The translations under genes and the position numbers were made by a program. 64,000 bases of DNA. It comes from Lithobates sylvaticus. Lineage: Eukaryota > Chordata > Amphibia > Anura > Ranidae. The stretch spans positions 82,249,968-82,313,967 of the forward strand of contig CM053033.1 in NCBI GenBank assembly GCA_028564925.1, written 5' to 3'. The notes under the pieces are model-generated. The model searched no databases. It was given only the letters and a program-made list of their open reading frames with translations, and was not told the DNA's origin. Of this stretch, positions 32,936 to 43,892 are shown piece after piece. Position 1 is the stretch's first letter. Each line of letters begins with the position of its first letter.

Positions 32936-34501
32936 ATCTAATTTTTTTAAGATAATACATTGTTGTTTCAATCTGCGTACAAAGTCTGACCAAGAGGGTT
33001 CCTTTTTTCCTTTTCTAATGAATTTTACGGATGTGGCACATGAGTGATTAACTTTAGAGTATTAATCTGAGACTGCTCTCACCCAGTCCTCTCAGGCTGC
33101 CTCTCAGTCCTCCCCGACTGTAATACTCACTAGCCCACCTGGCATTCTTCTCCCGGAGATCTCCCAGACGTGCTCTCTGGCTCCTGCTGTCCTCACACCT
33201 GCTCCTGTGCCACTGGACAGGATTCCTTGTGGGTTGTAGAGGATCCCTCCCAGACTGGAGGTCACCCCCCTCAGACTAAGGGGTTAGCCTCAAGGGTCCA
33301 CCAGCAGCCTCCTAGCACTCCATCTCCAACCTCCACCTAAACTCTCCTGCTCAGCTGGGCTGACCCAGAGTATTTGAGGGGGCCTGCCCCCTGCCAACCC
33401 ATCTGTTGGGGATTGGTCAGGGCTCTCATGAATACTCCAGGCAGCTCCTCCTAACCTCCCTCCCATTCTTTTGGAAATTTCCCGCAAGTTCCAGAAGTAG
33501 GGGGAGGTACCAGAGGTGCTGCCAGATGAGTCATACCAGCCCTCCCTGAATCACTCACCCAACCCGATTAAAACACAGGCTTGGCTACCAGCCAAGCCTA
33601 AACATTTTTCCTACTCTAATAAAAACCTTAACACTTACCTATTCTAGCACACTAGTGGGTGCTACACATGTTCTCACGTGTAAATGCTGTCGGGGCAAAA
33701 TGCATGTGTGAATGTAGCCTAAAGCTGGCCATACATGTTATCGAATTTGTACCTAAATGTCTCTTCCCGCGCACATTCTCCAGATTACCTTCCCCTGAAT
33801 GCATTCTTCTGCTTCTCTTGCTCATTTCTCCTCCTTCTCTGCCCCCTCCCCACGACAGCTTGGTTCTTTTTCCAGGCTCCAGCATAGCTCCAGTACTCTG
33901 TTCTCTATCAAAGGTGGCGGCTTGAGAAGGGGGCGTGGTTACAGCAGCGCCCATTGGCTCAGTAAGCAGCAGGAGGAGGATCAGCTCCTGCTGTTAACTT
34001 TTTCTTGTCCTGTCACTGTGGCTTCCCAGCCGCCGTTCTAATAGTATGAGGCTGCTGGTTCCTTTCTGTTGCTTCTATAGTCAATGACAGGACAGGAGGA
34101 GGGAAGCTGCAGTGCGCTCCTATACACAGAGAGCCACTGGGTAAGAAGAGCTGCAGTGCCAGGACTGTGAAGCTGGAGAGGAGGGAAAGCACAGCGCACC
34201 TCCCAGCTCCTTTCCCCTCTCCTGCACGGCAGGCTATTTTGCAAATAACTTAGGGGGGCACCGTGACGCCACTGCTTATACTCCTCTCTCTCCCTTTGTG
34301 CACTGCTCTGAATGCTGGGTCTCTGCCTCTCTCCTCCTGACATCACTGGTTGCTAGACGCCAGGCAGGCAGTGGCTAGCAAACAGTTTGGGCAGTGAGCC
34401 AGGGGCCAGTGGTGAACGACCTAAAGCAGTCTCCGCCGGTCAGGATCTCGCCCCAGGCTGACAGTGAGTAACAGTGGCGATACCAGGGCCATTTTAAGAA
34501 G
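32936..34501. other. non-coding, no gene recognised
   Basis: C/T-rich and GC-richer stretch. 33060-33630 looks like a dispersed repeat or LTR-like text in minus orientation, but I cannot name it. No gene family is seen in any frame. Confidence 0.3.
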
Positions 34502-34507
34502 AGATCT
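34502..34507. repeat. target-site duplication of the gypsy element, left
   Basis: agatct, repeated exactly at 40593-40598. The true duplication is 5 or 6 bp, depending on where the LTR edge is placed. Confidence 0.9.
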
Positions 34508-35370
34508 ATCACGTACCTTACAGCGGAGTCCGGATGCTGGGGATGGCCTCGTGCACGGTTCCGGTCCAAACACCCCTGGTGGTGGGAACAGGGAGTGCTG
34601 GGGCACGAAAGGGTGCAAGTGCCTGCGGCTGGTAGACTGGTGCTTGGAAGGACTGGTTCCTCTGGAGAGCTGGTGTACACGTTGGTATCCAAGGCTGTGC
34701 AGGAACGGCCGAACAGGTGGGTGAAGGCACTGCGAGGTCAAGACGGAGAACAGGTCGGCAACTGGCTGGCAAACAAGGTACAAGGCAGATGGCAAGTCCG
34801 TGGTCAAAAAAGCAGGCAATAGGTTGGCAACAGGCTGGCAAACAAGGTACAAAGCGGAAGGCAAGTTCGTGGTCAAGGCAGGCAATAGGTTGGCAACAGG
34901 CAGGTGATAAAGTACCGAATCAGAGAGCAGAGCCGTAGTCCAGGGATCCAAGCTGAGGTCAAACCAAAGGAAGCAGTAGTAAGCGGGGTCAATCCAGGAA
35001 GGGTAACAGGAAAACCAGGTGAATCAGGACCAAGGTAGGCAGGAACTTCAGGCAGGTATTCAGGAGATAAGACTGAAGACGATCCAGCACTGACACCATG
35101 TGAAGGCCCTGTTTATATAGGGCGCCTTGTGCTGGGATTGGTGGAGGTATGGGTCCGTGCGTGATTACGCGCACACGTTCGTGCTGACGTGGAAGTGCGT
35201 GCCCTCGTTCGTATTGACAAACGAGGGCGCGCACAGGTCAGCGTTGGTACGCGGGTACGCCCGCACGTTCGGTTTCGTTGAGAAGGCTGCGCATGGGTGT
35301 TGGCGCTTGCCGAACGGAGATTAACCCCTACTGGACGAGGACGGGCATGGAACGCGTGAGTTCTCTGACA
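34508..35370 (-). repeat. gypsy 3' LTR
   Basis: 863 bp, apparently identical to 39730-40592. On the minus strand it begins tgtcagagaactcacgcgtt and ends near ggtacgtgat. A TATA-like word tatataggg occurs at about 35115-35123 on the plus strand (ccctatata on the minus strand). Confidence 0.97.
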
Positions 35371-35385
35371 TTGCCCCCTCCTTAG
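35371..35385 (-). promoter_or_regulatory. polypurine tract
   Basis: The minus strand reads aaggagggggcaa directly upstream of the 3' LTR, the expected primer for plus-strand DNA synthesis. Confidence 0.85.
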
Positions 35386-35399
35386 AGGCAGCCTCCGGA

Positions 35400-35590
35400 T
35401 GCCTTTTTGAAATGAACCCTGGGAGCGGGAACGATGAAAAGCCTGTATAAGTCTCTGGGCATGAAGATTCGTTCTTGGTTCCCAGGAATTTTCTTCTGGG
35501 CCAAAACCTTTCCATTTAATTAAATATTGGTCCTCACCTTGCCGTTTTCTGTGATCCAGGATAGCTTCAATTTCAAATTTCTCTTCCCCA
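35400..35590 (-). mobile_element. gypsy chromodomain (fossil part)
   Basis: Reads FEIEAILDHRKRQGEDQYLIKW in order with KGFGPEENSWEPRTNL: the aromatic and acidic pattern of a chromodomain, located after the integrase core. Chromodomains steer integration by binding modified histone H3. Confidence 0.92.
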
Positions 35591-35879
35591 TTCACTCGGA
35601 TAGCCTCCGGAGGTCCCACTTCACGATCTGGAAAGGAATTTGGAACATCAGGTTTAAGTAGGGAGACATGAAACATCGGATGTATCCTGAATGAGGCAGG
35701 GAGTTCAAGTTCATAGGCCACTGGGTTGACCTTTCTCTTGACAGGGAAAGGGCCCAAGTATCTAGGTCCCAATTTCTTGGAGGGGCATGCTAGTTTTAAA
35801 TTTGTAGTAGATAGCCACACACGATCTCCTACCTCCAAGTTCAATTCTCCCCTTCTCTTCTTGTCGAAGTATTTTTTGT

Positions 35880-36700
35880 CATCCTCCTGTGCTTTAGCAA
35901 TAGTTTCCCTGAGCATCTGGTTGTTGGAGGAAAGGAAATCCAGTCTATCTTGAACAGCCGGTACAGAAGATTCGGGCACAAGTGCGGGTAGAAAGGAGGG
36001 ATGAAATCCGTAGTTGGAGAAAAACGGTGATTGGTTTGTGGTGGAGTGGATGGAATTGTTAAAAGCAAATTCTGCCAAGGGAAGCAATGAGGCCCAATCC
36101 TCTTGGGAAAACGAGGAGAAGCAACGTAGGTATTGTTCCAACGTTTGGTTGGTACGTTCGGTCTGCCCGTTGGTCTGTGGATGGTAAGCTGAAGAGAGAC
36201 TACATTTAATACCTAGTGCCTTGCATAACGACCTCCAAAACTTGGACGTGAACTGCACTCCACGGTCAGAGACGATGTCACTGGGGATTCCATGAAGTCT
36301 GACAATTTCTTTAATGAAGATCCTGGTGGTTTCAATTGCTGAAGGTGTCCCTTTCATGGGAATGAAATGTGCCATCCGAGAAAAGCGGTCTACCACCACA
36401 AAAATAGAAGAGAACCCTTTAGAGGGGGGAAGCTCCACAATAAAATCCATGGCGATTTTGTCCCATGGTCTCTCGGGAATAGACAGTGGTTTTAGCAGGC
36501 CCCATGATTTGTTTTTACTGCTTTTATTTCTGAGACAAATCAGACAAGAGTTAACATAATTCCTGCAGTCCCTGGCCAGATTTGGCCACCAAAAGTGTCT
36601 CTGGATTAGATCCATAGTCTTGTGGCCCCCAAAGTGACCCGCCAGAGGATAGTCATGGCAGGCCTGTAAGACGGTGGTGCGTAGGTCTTGAGGGATAAAA
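35880..36700 (-). mobile_element. gypsy integrase (fossil part)
   Basis: The zinc-binding HHCC region is visible as H-x-x-x-x-x-GHFGGHKT with C-L-I-C (about 36530-36680). The catalytic triad is D in KIAMDFIVELP, D in DIVSDRGVQFTS, and E in HPQTNGQTERTNQTLEQYL. The domain is well conserved. Confidence 0.93.
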
Positions 36701-36849
36701 ATTTTATTGTTGAGCCAAAAAAACCCATCCTTCTCCTGAAGGTTGATGCCCGGAGGTAATTGTGTTTCCACGGAAGCTTTGGCGGAGCTGTGTCATGAAA
36801 CTGGATTGGGTCAGGAGAAAATTCCCTGCTTGCAGGATAGTATCTGGTG

Positions 36850-37350
36850 GAGACGGGGTTTCAAGTTCTATGAACATTCGGGATAAGGCATCGGGTTTAA
36901 CGTTTTTAGATCCAGGGCGATAAGTAATATGAAAATTAAAACGGGAAAAGAAAAGAGCCCATCTGGCCTGTCGGGGTCTAAGGCGTCTGGCAGTTCTGAG
37001 GTATTCTAAATTTTTGTGATCTGTGAAGATCAGTATCGGATGTGCTGCCCCTTCCAGGAGATACCGCCATTCTTCCAGGGCCAGTTTTATTGCTAGGAGT
37101 TCTCGGTCACCTACATCATAGTTCCTTTCTGATACACCTAGTTTCCTGGAAAAGAAAGCCACCGGGTGCATTAGAGACTTGGGTCCTTGGCGTTGAGACA
37201 GGATGGCTCCCACTGCACTCTCTGAAGCATCGACCTCCAGAGTGTAGGGTAATGCAGGGTCAGGGTGCTTCAGTACTGGAGCGGAGGTGAATGCCCTTTT
37301 TAATTGGTCAAAGGCGGTTTGGGCCGCTGAAGTCCACTGGAAGTGGCTTT
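36850..37350 (-). mobile_element. gypsy RNase H (fossil part)
   Basis: Reads YTLEVDASESAVGAILSQ, then RELLAIKLALEEWRYLLEG, then FTDHKNLEYL, the standard gypsy RNase H motifs, ending with KPDALSR. Confidence 0.93.
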
Positions 37351-37449
37351 GCTTCTTGGTGAGCTGAGTGATAGGTGCGATGATCTTGGAGAAGTTCCTG
37401 ATGAATTTTCTATAAAAATTTGAGAACCCGACAAAACGTTGCACCCCCT

Positions 37450-38200
37450 TTTTGTCATTTGGAGGTGGCCAGGACATGATGGCAGAGACTTTCTGGGGAT
37501 CCATGGCTACACCCCCAGTTGAGATAACCAGGCCGAGGAAGTGAATGGTCTGGCGTTCAAATTCACATTTTTCGGCTTTTGCGTAAAGTCCATGTTGCCT
37601 TAATCTGCCCAGAACTTGCTTGACATGATCACGATGAATTTCTAGAGAGGTGGAGAATATCAGGATATCGTCCAGGTAGACGATTACAAAGGAATCTAGA
37701 AAGTCTCTGAAAATATTATTAACAAAATGCTGAAAAGTGGCCGGGGCGTTGCATAGTCCGAATGGCATGACTAAATATTCGAAGTGGCCAAAACGTGTTC
37801 GGAATGCTGTCTTCCATTCGTCACCCTTGCGTATTCTGATCAGGTTATAGGCCCCACGTAGGTCCAACTTCGTAAATATTTTTGCTGAGCGGAGTCTCTG
37901 AAATAATTCCGGGACTAGTGGAAGCGGGTACCGATTCTTAATTGTCACTTTATTCAGGTCCCTGTAATCCACACATGGGCGGAGTGAGTGATCTCTTTTT
38001 TCCACAAAGAATATTCCGGCTCCCGCTGGGGAGGAGGAATGTCGGATGAATCCCTTCTTGAGGTTCTCATCGATGTACTCCTTGAGGACCAGGAGTTCAG
38101 GTTCGGACAGGGGAAAGATCCGCCCGAAAGGGATTTCGGCCCCAGGTAGTAACTCAATCGGGCAGTCGTAGACCCGATGGGGAGGAAGGGTGTCTGCTTT
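37450..38200 (-). mobile_element. gypsy reverse transcriptase (fossil part)
   Basis: Contains LRPCVDYRDLNKVTIKNRYP, FTKLDLRGAYNLIRI, FGLCNAPATFQ and the catalytic box IVYLDDILIFS (about 37660-37692). Confidence 0.95.
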
Positions 38201-38299
38201 CTGTTTATCGAACACGTCCAGGAAGTTGTGGTACACTGGCGGCACCAACTCTTTGAATTCAGAGTCCGTTTTTAGGCACCCAATAACTGGTGGAATCTG

Positions 38300-38700
38300 G
38301 TGGAAGGTCTTGAGACAGTTCTGTAGACAGTAAGAGGACTGAAAGGTCACCTCACCGGTGACCCAGTTGACCTGGGGATTGTGGGCCTGTAGCCAAGGCA
38401 TTCCTAGGATGACAGGAAACAAAGGTGAGGAGATGACATCCAGGCGGAGTAGCTCCTGGTGACCTGGTGGGATGCTGGTGAATAGGGGTTGTGTCTCCAG
38501 GGTAATAGGCCCGGACTTGATATTTGACCCATCTGCTAGCCGTATGGAGAGTTGATGCTGCTTAGGTGTTAATGGGATGTTATGTTGTAGAGCGAAGGCA
38601 TGATCCACAAAGCAGCTACATGCGCCAGAGTCAATTATAGCCTGGACTTGGAGTATTTCTCCTGGGAGCTGTAAGGAAATAGGAACAGCGATGTGAGCGG
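38300..38700 (-). mobile_element. gypsy protease (fossil part)
   Basis: An aspartic protease with active-site text VQAIIDSGACSCFVD (about 38605-38655) and a downstream ILGMPWL motif (about 38395-38415). Confidence 0.9.
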
Positions 38701-38759
38701 CTTTTATTCGAGACAAGGCGAAAGGCACACGGGATGATGAATTGAACTTACGGATCTTA

Positions 38760-39712
38760 TTCGGGCATGTGTTGGCGTAGTGCCCAGCTTCCCCACAGTA
38801 GAGGCAGAGGTTGTTCTGGCGACGCCGCTGTTTCTCCTCGGGTGATAATGGTGAGCGGAGTAGGCCGACTTGCATGGGCTCTGGTGCTCCTGAATTGGCA
38901 GCAGGCACGTTGGAAACGGGAGTAGGAGGGTAGTTGGGACCCTTGGGTAACACCCATATGGGGCGTGTCAAGCTGGACCTCTCGGACCTCCGCTCTCTTA
39001 AACGACGGTCTATCTGGATAGACAGCTGAATCAAATCCTCCAAAGTACTAGGAATCCCCACTCGGGCTAGCTCATCCTTCAGAGCTTCAGAGAGGCCTAT
39101 GCGGAACTGATAGAGGAGTGCGGCGTCGTTCCAAGAGGTGTCGGAACTCCACCGCCTGAAGTCTGTTACGTAGTCCTCTACTGGCCGGCGCCCTTGTTGG
39201 AGAGCATGGAGGCTGGCCTCTGCTGTTGTAGTGCGTTGAGGATCATCATACAACTTGGCCATTTCATCCAAAAATGAGTCCAGGGTATCCAGAAGAGGAC
39301 TGGCTTGTTCCAACATACGGTGGGCCCAGGTCTGAGGCTCCCCTTGGAGTAGGGAGACTATGAACCCCACCTTAGTGCTCTCCAGGGAGAAGGTGCGAGG
39401 TTGTAGCAGGAAGTAGAGCCGGCAGGCATTCCTGAAGGAGCGGAACTTACTGCGGTCCCCTGAAAACCGTTCCGGTGGGGGCACACGAGGTTCTGGGGGT
39501 GGCATCATTACTGTGGGTGCTGATGCAGAGGTTGCTGAGCCAGAAAACCGGGATGCCAAGGAGGCCTGATGAGTTGCAGAGCCCGGGGCCATGGATTCCA
39601 CTCTCTGTTCTAGTTGATGGTAGCCATCTCGCAGGCCCTGGACTGTCAGGGTAAGGGCCGACATCTGTTGGCACAAAGCTTCCAAAGGCGAGGCACCCCC
39701 TTCGGACTCCAT
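38760..39712 (-). mobile_element. gypsy gag (fossil part)
   Basis: Starts MESEGGASPLEALCQQMSAL about 20 bp after the 5' LTR. It includes the retrotransposon gag core PPPERFSGDRSKFRSFRNAC and ends with one CCHC knuckle CLYCGEAGHYANTC (about 38767-38812). This gag type is related to the one domesticated in mammals as the RTL/PEG10 genes. That relation is family knowledge, and the copy here is an ordinary transposon gag. Confidence 0.9.
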
Positions 39713-39729
39713 TCTGGCTGGATCGTACT

Positions 39730-40592
39730 ATCACGTACCTTACAGCGGAGTCCGGATGCTGGGGATGGCCTCGTGCACGGTTCCGGTCCAAACACCCCTG
39801 GTGGTGGGAACAGGGAGTGCTGGGGCACGAAAGGGTGCAAGTGCCTGCGGCTGGTAGACTGGTGCTTGGAAGGACTGGTTCCTCTGGAGAGCTGGTGTAC
39901 ACGTTGGTATCCAAGGCTGTGCAGGAACGGCCGAACAGGTGGGTGAAGGCACTGCGAGGTCAAGACGGAGAACAGGTCGGCAACTGGCTGGCAAACAAGG
40001 TACAAGGCAGATGGCAAGTCCGTGGTCAAAAAAGCAGGCAATAGGTTGGCAACAGGCTGGCAAACAAGGTACAAAGCGGAAGGCAAGTTCGTGGTCAAGG
40101 CAGGCAATAGGTTGGCAACAGGCAGGTGATAAAGTACCGAATCAGAGAGCAGAGCCGTAGTCCAGGGATCCAAGCTGAGGTCAAACCAAAGGAAGCAGTA
40201 GTAAGCGGGGTCAATCCAGGAAGGGTAACAGGAAAACCAGGTGAATCAGGACCAAGGTAGGCAGGAACTTCAGGCAGGTATTCAGGAGATAAGACTGAAG
40301 ACGATCCAGCACTGACACCATGTGAAGGCCCTGTTTATATAGGGCGCCTTGTGCTGGGATTGGTGGAGGTATGGGTCCGTGCGTGATTACGCGCACACGT
40401 TCGTGCTGACGTGGAAGTGCGTGCCCTCGTTCGTATTGACAAACGAGGGCGCGCACAGGTCAGCGTTGGTACGCGGGTACGCCCGCACGTTCGGTTTCGT
40501 TGAGAAGGCTGCGCATGGGTGTTGGCGCTTGCCGAACGGAGATTAACCCCTACTGGACGAGGACGGGCATGGAACGCGTGAGTTCTCTGACA
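39730..40592 (-). repeat. gypsy 5' LTR
   Basis: 863 bp, the same as 34508-35370. On its outer side it is followed by agatct (40593-40598). Confidence 0.97.
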
Positions 40593-40811
40593 AGATCTCT
40601 GTAGGTGCCTTGCTGCCCAGCCACTCCGGAGCGCCTACTTGCACTTGCCATATCTGCCATACCCTGGATACACCACTGCCTCCATCTAATAATACAATTT
40701 AACAGAGCACTGAAAACATAAAATAGACAAATGTGGTTAATTATATACATGAGAACCAGGTGTGCCTGGGTTTATTGATTAAAACATATTTAAACAAAAA
40801 AATAAAAATAG

Positions 40812-40917
40812 AATATATTTCTTATAGAGTCCTTAGATGAGGTGGCTGCATTACATTTATTTTTTAGACTTTTTTTTTTTTTCACCTGGTAATCCAGCTA
40901 CTAACACACTTCCTTTC
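40812..40917. repeat. dispersed repeat, copy A
   Basis: Shares ccttagatgaggtggctgca and actaacacacttcctttctt with 42530-42638. Both copies end at the same base, next to different MITEs. Confidence 0.6.
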
Positions 40918-41360
40918 TTATGCCCCGTAAACACACAGTCAGACTTTCTGGCAAAAAAAGTCAGACGGAACCTTTTCATCGGATATTCCGATCGTGTGTG
41001 GGCCTCATCTGACTTTTTTTTTCTAAAATTCTGACGGACATAGAAATAGAACATGTTTTAAATATTTCCGACGGAATCAATTTCTATCGGGAAAACCGCT
41101 CGTCTGTATGCTGTTCCGACGGACCAAAAACAACGCATGCTCTGAAGCAAGTACGAGATGGCAGCTATTGGCTACTGGCTATTGAACTTCCTTTTTCTAG
41201 TATTGTACGTGTTGTACGTCACCACGTTCTAGACCGTTGGACTTTGGTATGATCGTGTGTAGGCAAGATCGTGTGTAGGCAAGTTTCAGCGGAACTCCGT
41301 CGGAGTCGAACCTTCAGAGTTTATACCGACGGGAAAACTGGTCGTGTGTTCGTGGCATAA
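40918..41360. mobile_element. MITE, ttatgcc family, copy 1
   Basis: The ends ttatgccccgtaaacacac and (minus) ttatgccacgaacacacgac are inverted repeats. Internally it shares gttgtacgtcac and cgcatgctc words with the copies at 45171-45570 and 53491-53887. Superfamily not settled: TA flanks tgcc at both ends, so TA duplication is possible. Confidence 0.72.
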
Positions 41361-41978
41361 GGGTAGCTAACTACACTCTTGCCTCCACTGTATCTATGGA
41401 GGAGCAGCAAATCCACCCTTGCACAGCAGCATTGTCTGCCTGTGAAAATAGGTGGTGTTGGATAGACTAATAGATTTTTTTCAGATACATTTTCACATGC
41501 TGTCTAAATAAAAAGGGTTTTAGAATCCCTTCTTAATCTTTGCCTTGTGTTAAGGCCGGTGACTGGAAGAAGGACTAAAGATGCTACCGTAAGAAGGAAA
41601 TGATGAGAGAGTGCTTATTCCAAAATCACGAAAGCTTTTTTTTTTTACATGCAGCGCTGATTCATTACTGTTAATCTGTTGCCGTTTCCCGGAGGCCAAT
41701 TTTATTTCGATTAAGCTGGTATGCTGCCTCGCAATCCTCATCCCCTTCCAGAAGCTCCTTTTTAATTTCGAGTGAAAATGGCTATTACAGATGGATGCTG
41801 GGTGTCAGGAATGCAACCCGAACTGCATGTGACACAGGAGCCTGGGCATTGTTCCTGGCACACGTGCTAGCTGCGCTTCCCAAATTTAACCCTCTGTAGC
41901 AGGTCATTCCTTAATGTTATATGCCCTTTAGAGTAACATATTAAAACTATATGTTTTTGAGATGGCAGGAGGCTATCC
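41361..41978. other. non-coding spacer
   Basis: No gene or repeat structure recognised. Confidence 0.3.
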
Positions 41979-42240
41979 TTAAAGTACAACTCTAGCCAGA
42001 ACAGTTTTTCTTTTTTTTTTTATAAAATAACAGGGAATGGTTTGACCCATTTTTTTGCTTTGGTGTCTGTTACATTTGGATGATTTCCCTTCACTTCCTT
42101 TTCTGGAGACACATCCGGAATTGAGAGAGAAAAAAAAACTCATCTTTTTTACCTTGTCGCTTTTTTGCTGGCTGAACTGTGAGTGTCGCTCCCATGCTGG
42201 TAAACGGTTTTTAAACATTTGAAGGTAAAGTTCTGTCTGA
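41979..42240. repeat. probable TTAA-family fragment
   Basis: Begins TTAAAGTACAACTCTAG, like the start of the MITE at 25436-25814, and shares cccttcacttcc and a comparable AT-rich body. The right terminus was not found. Confidence 0.4.
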
Positions 42241-42529
42241 TCTGGTTTTATTTGGTTAGCAAAGACTCAACTTTAATGACTTCTGGCTGGCCTAAAGCCA
42301 TGCCCAGCTGTGAACCTCCTGATTACTGATTACAGGGCGATCTAATTGGTCAGGGGGTTTGCGTAGGGTGAGGGTTAAGTCTGAGGGAGGGGCTCAAAGG
42401 AGAACTTTGAGCAAATCAAAAATGACGTATATAATGATGAAGTCTGTCACTAGCAGCAGGCTTTGTTTTGTGGAGTTCCCCTGCAATATACAGTAGTTTT
42501 ATTACCTGTTGATTCTTCCAGTAAGCAAA

Positions 42530-42638
42530 TGTGATATATAATAGTTTACCAATCCTTAGATGTGGTGACTGCATTTGTTTTCTCTTTTTTCTGCCTTTAT
42601 TTTCACCTTGTGATATGGCCAGTAACACACTTCCTGTC
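42530..42638. repeat. dispersed repeat, copy B
   Basis: Homologous to 40812-40917 (ccttagatgtggtgactgca and cagtaacacacttcctgtct). Confidence 0.6.
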
Positions 42639-42642
42639 TTAA

Positions 42643-42739
42643 AGTGGTAGTGAGGTCATAATTTTTTTTTATCCTAATGCATTCTATTCATTACGATAAA
42701 AAGCCTTCTGTGTGCAGCAGCCCCCCTCAGCGCTCCTAA
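42643..42739. mobile_element. 5' piece of a TTAA-bounded MITE
   Basis: Starts at TTAA (42639-42642) with agtggtagtgaggtc, similar to the nested element at 3023-3480 (agcggtg). It is cut off by the Tc1 insertion. Confidence 0.5.
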
Positions 42740-42741
42740 TA

Positions 42742-43888
42742 CAGTTGTGCTCATAAGTTTACATACCCTGACAGAATTTATGATTTCTTGGCCATTTTTC
42801 AGAGAATATGAATGATAACACAAAAACTTTTCTTTCAGTCATGATTAGTGTTTGGCTGAAGCCATTTATTATCAATCAACTATGTTTACTCTTTTTGAAT
42901 CATAATGGCAACAGAAACTACCCAAATGACACTGATCAAAAGTTTACATGGTGATTTTGGCCTGATAACATGCACACAAGTTGACACAAATTAATGGCTA
43001 TTAAAGGTAACCATCCTCACCTGTGATCTGTTTGCTTGTAATTAGTGTGTGTATAAAAGGTCAATGAGTTTTTGGACTCCTGACAGACCCTTGCATCTTT
43101 CATCCAGTGCTGCACTGACCTTTATGGATTTTAAGTCATGGGGAAAGCAAAAGAATTGTCAAAGGATCTGCGCGAAAAGGTAGTTGAACTGTATAAAACA
43201 GGAAAGGGATATAAAAAGATATCCAAGGAATTGAGAATGTCAATCAGCAGTGTTCAAACTCTAATCAAGAAGTGGAAAATGAGGGGTTCTGCTGAAACCA
43301 AACTACGGTCAGGTAGACCAACTAAAATTTTACCCACAACTGCCAGGAAAATTGTTCGGGATACAAAGAAAAACCCACAAAAAAATTTCAGATGTGAAAT
43401 GCAGGACTCTGAAAATATGTGGTCTGGCTGTTTCAAGATGCATAATAAGATGGGCTGCATGGTCGAGTCACCAGAAGAAAGCCATTACTACGCAAATGCC
43501 ACAAAGTATCCCACTTACAATACGCCAAACAGCACAGAGACAAGCCTCAAACCTTCTGGCACAAAGTCATTTGGAATGATGAGACCAAAATTTTGCTTTT
43601 TTGCCACAACCATAAACTATTCATTTGGAGAGGAGTCAACAAGGCCTACGAGGAAAGGTACGGAGGTGGATTGCTGATGTTTTGGGGAGGTGCGAGCTAC
43701 AAAAGCACAGGAAATTTGGTCAAAATTGATGACAAGATGAATGCAGTATGTTATCAAAAAATACTGGAGGAACATTTGCATTCATCAGCCAGGAAGCTGC
43801 ACATGGGACGTACTTGGACATTCCAACATAACAATGATCCAGAACACGAGGCCAAGTCGACCTGTCATTGGCTACAGCAGGACTGGCG
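42742..43888 (+). mobile_element. Tc1 element, 3' truncated
   Basis: Left terminal inverted repeat cagttgtgctcataagttta preceded by TA (42740-42741), the canonical Tc1 target. This end is typical of a Tc1 family widespread in fish and frogs. The transposase follows at 43138. The right part, including the third catalytic residue and the right inverted repeat, is missing and is replaced by LTR-like sequence from about 43893. Confidence 0.9.
43138..43888 (+). pseudogene. Tc1 transposase, frameshifted and truncated
   Basis: The N-terminus MGKAKELSKDLREKVVELYK with YKKISKELRMSISSVQTLIK is the paired-like helix-turn-helix, followed by the GRPTKILP linker (AT-hook-like). The frame then shifts near codon 85. 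Downstream, the plus-1 frame gives IWNDETKILLF (first catalytic D, about 43572) and GGGLLMFWGG, then TFQHNNDPEHEAK (second catalytic D, about 43832-43840). The sequence ends inside TCHWLQQD, so the third catalytic acid is absent. A full-length Tc1 enzyme has about 340 residues. Roughly 245 are represented here. Confidence 0.9.
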
Positions 43889-43892
43889 CCAG

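Larger units (their letters stand above)
34508..40592 (-). mobile_element. Ty3/gypsy chromovirus, nearly whole and young
   Basis: A complete 6.1-kb LTR element on the minus strand: 5' LTR 39730-40592, 3' LTR 34508-35370, polypurine tract next to the 3' LTR, and target duplication agatct on both sides. The parts in transcriptional order are gag with one CCHC knuckle, aspartic protease, reverse transcriptase, RNase H, HHCC/DDE integrase and a C-terminal chromodomain. The chromodomain marks it as a chromovirus, a gypsy branch known in fish and amphibians. The two LTRs have equal length and look identical in every stretch I compared, which implies a very recent insertion. The coding region is almost intact, with about one break, so this copy is treated as a fossil that looks nearly whole. 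Confidence 0.97.

Noticed and set aside
34421-40173. Proline-rich frames of 105-176 residues in and around both LTRs
   Set aside because: They occur in near-identical form in both LTR copies and match no known protein, so they are non-coding LTR sequence.
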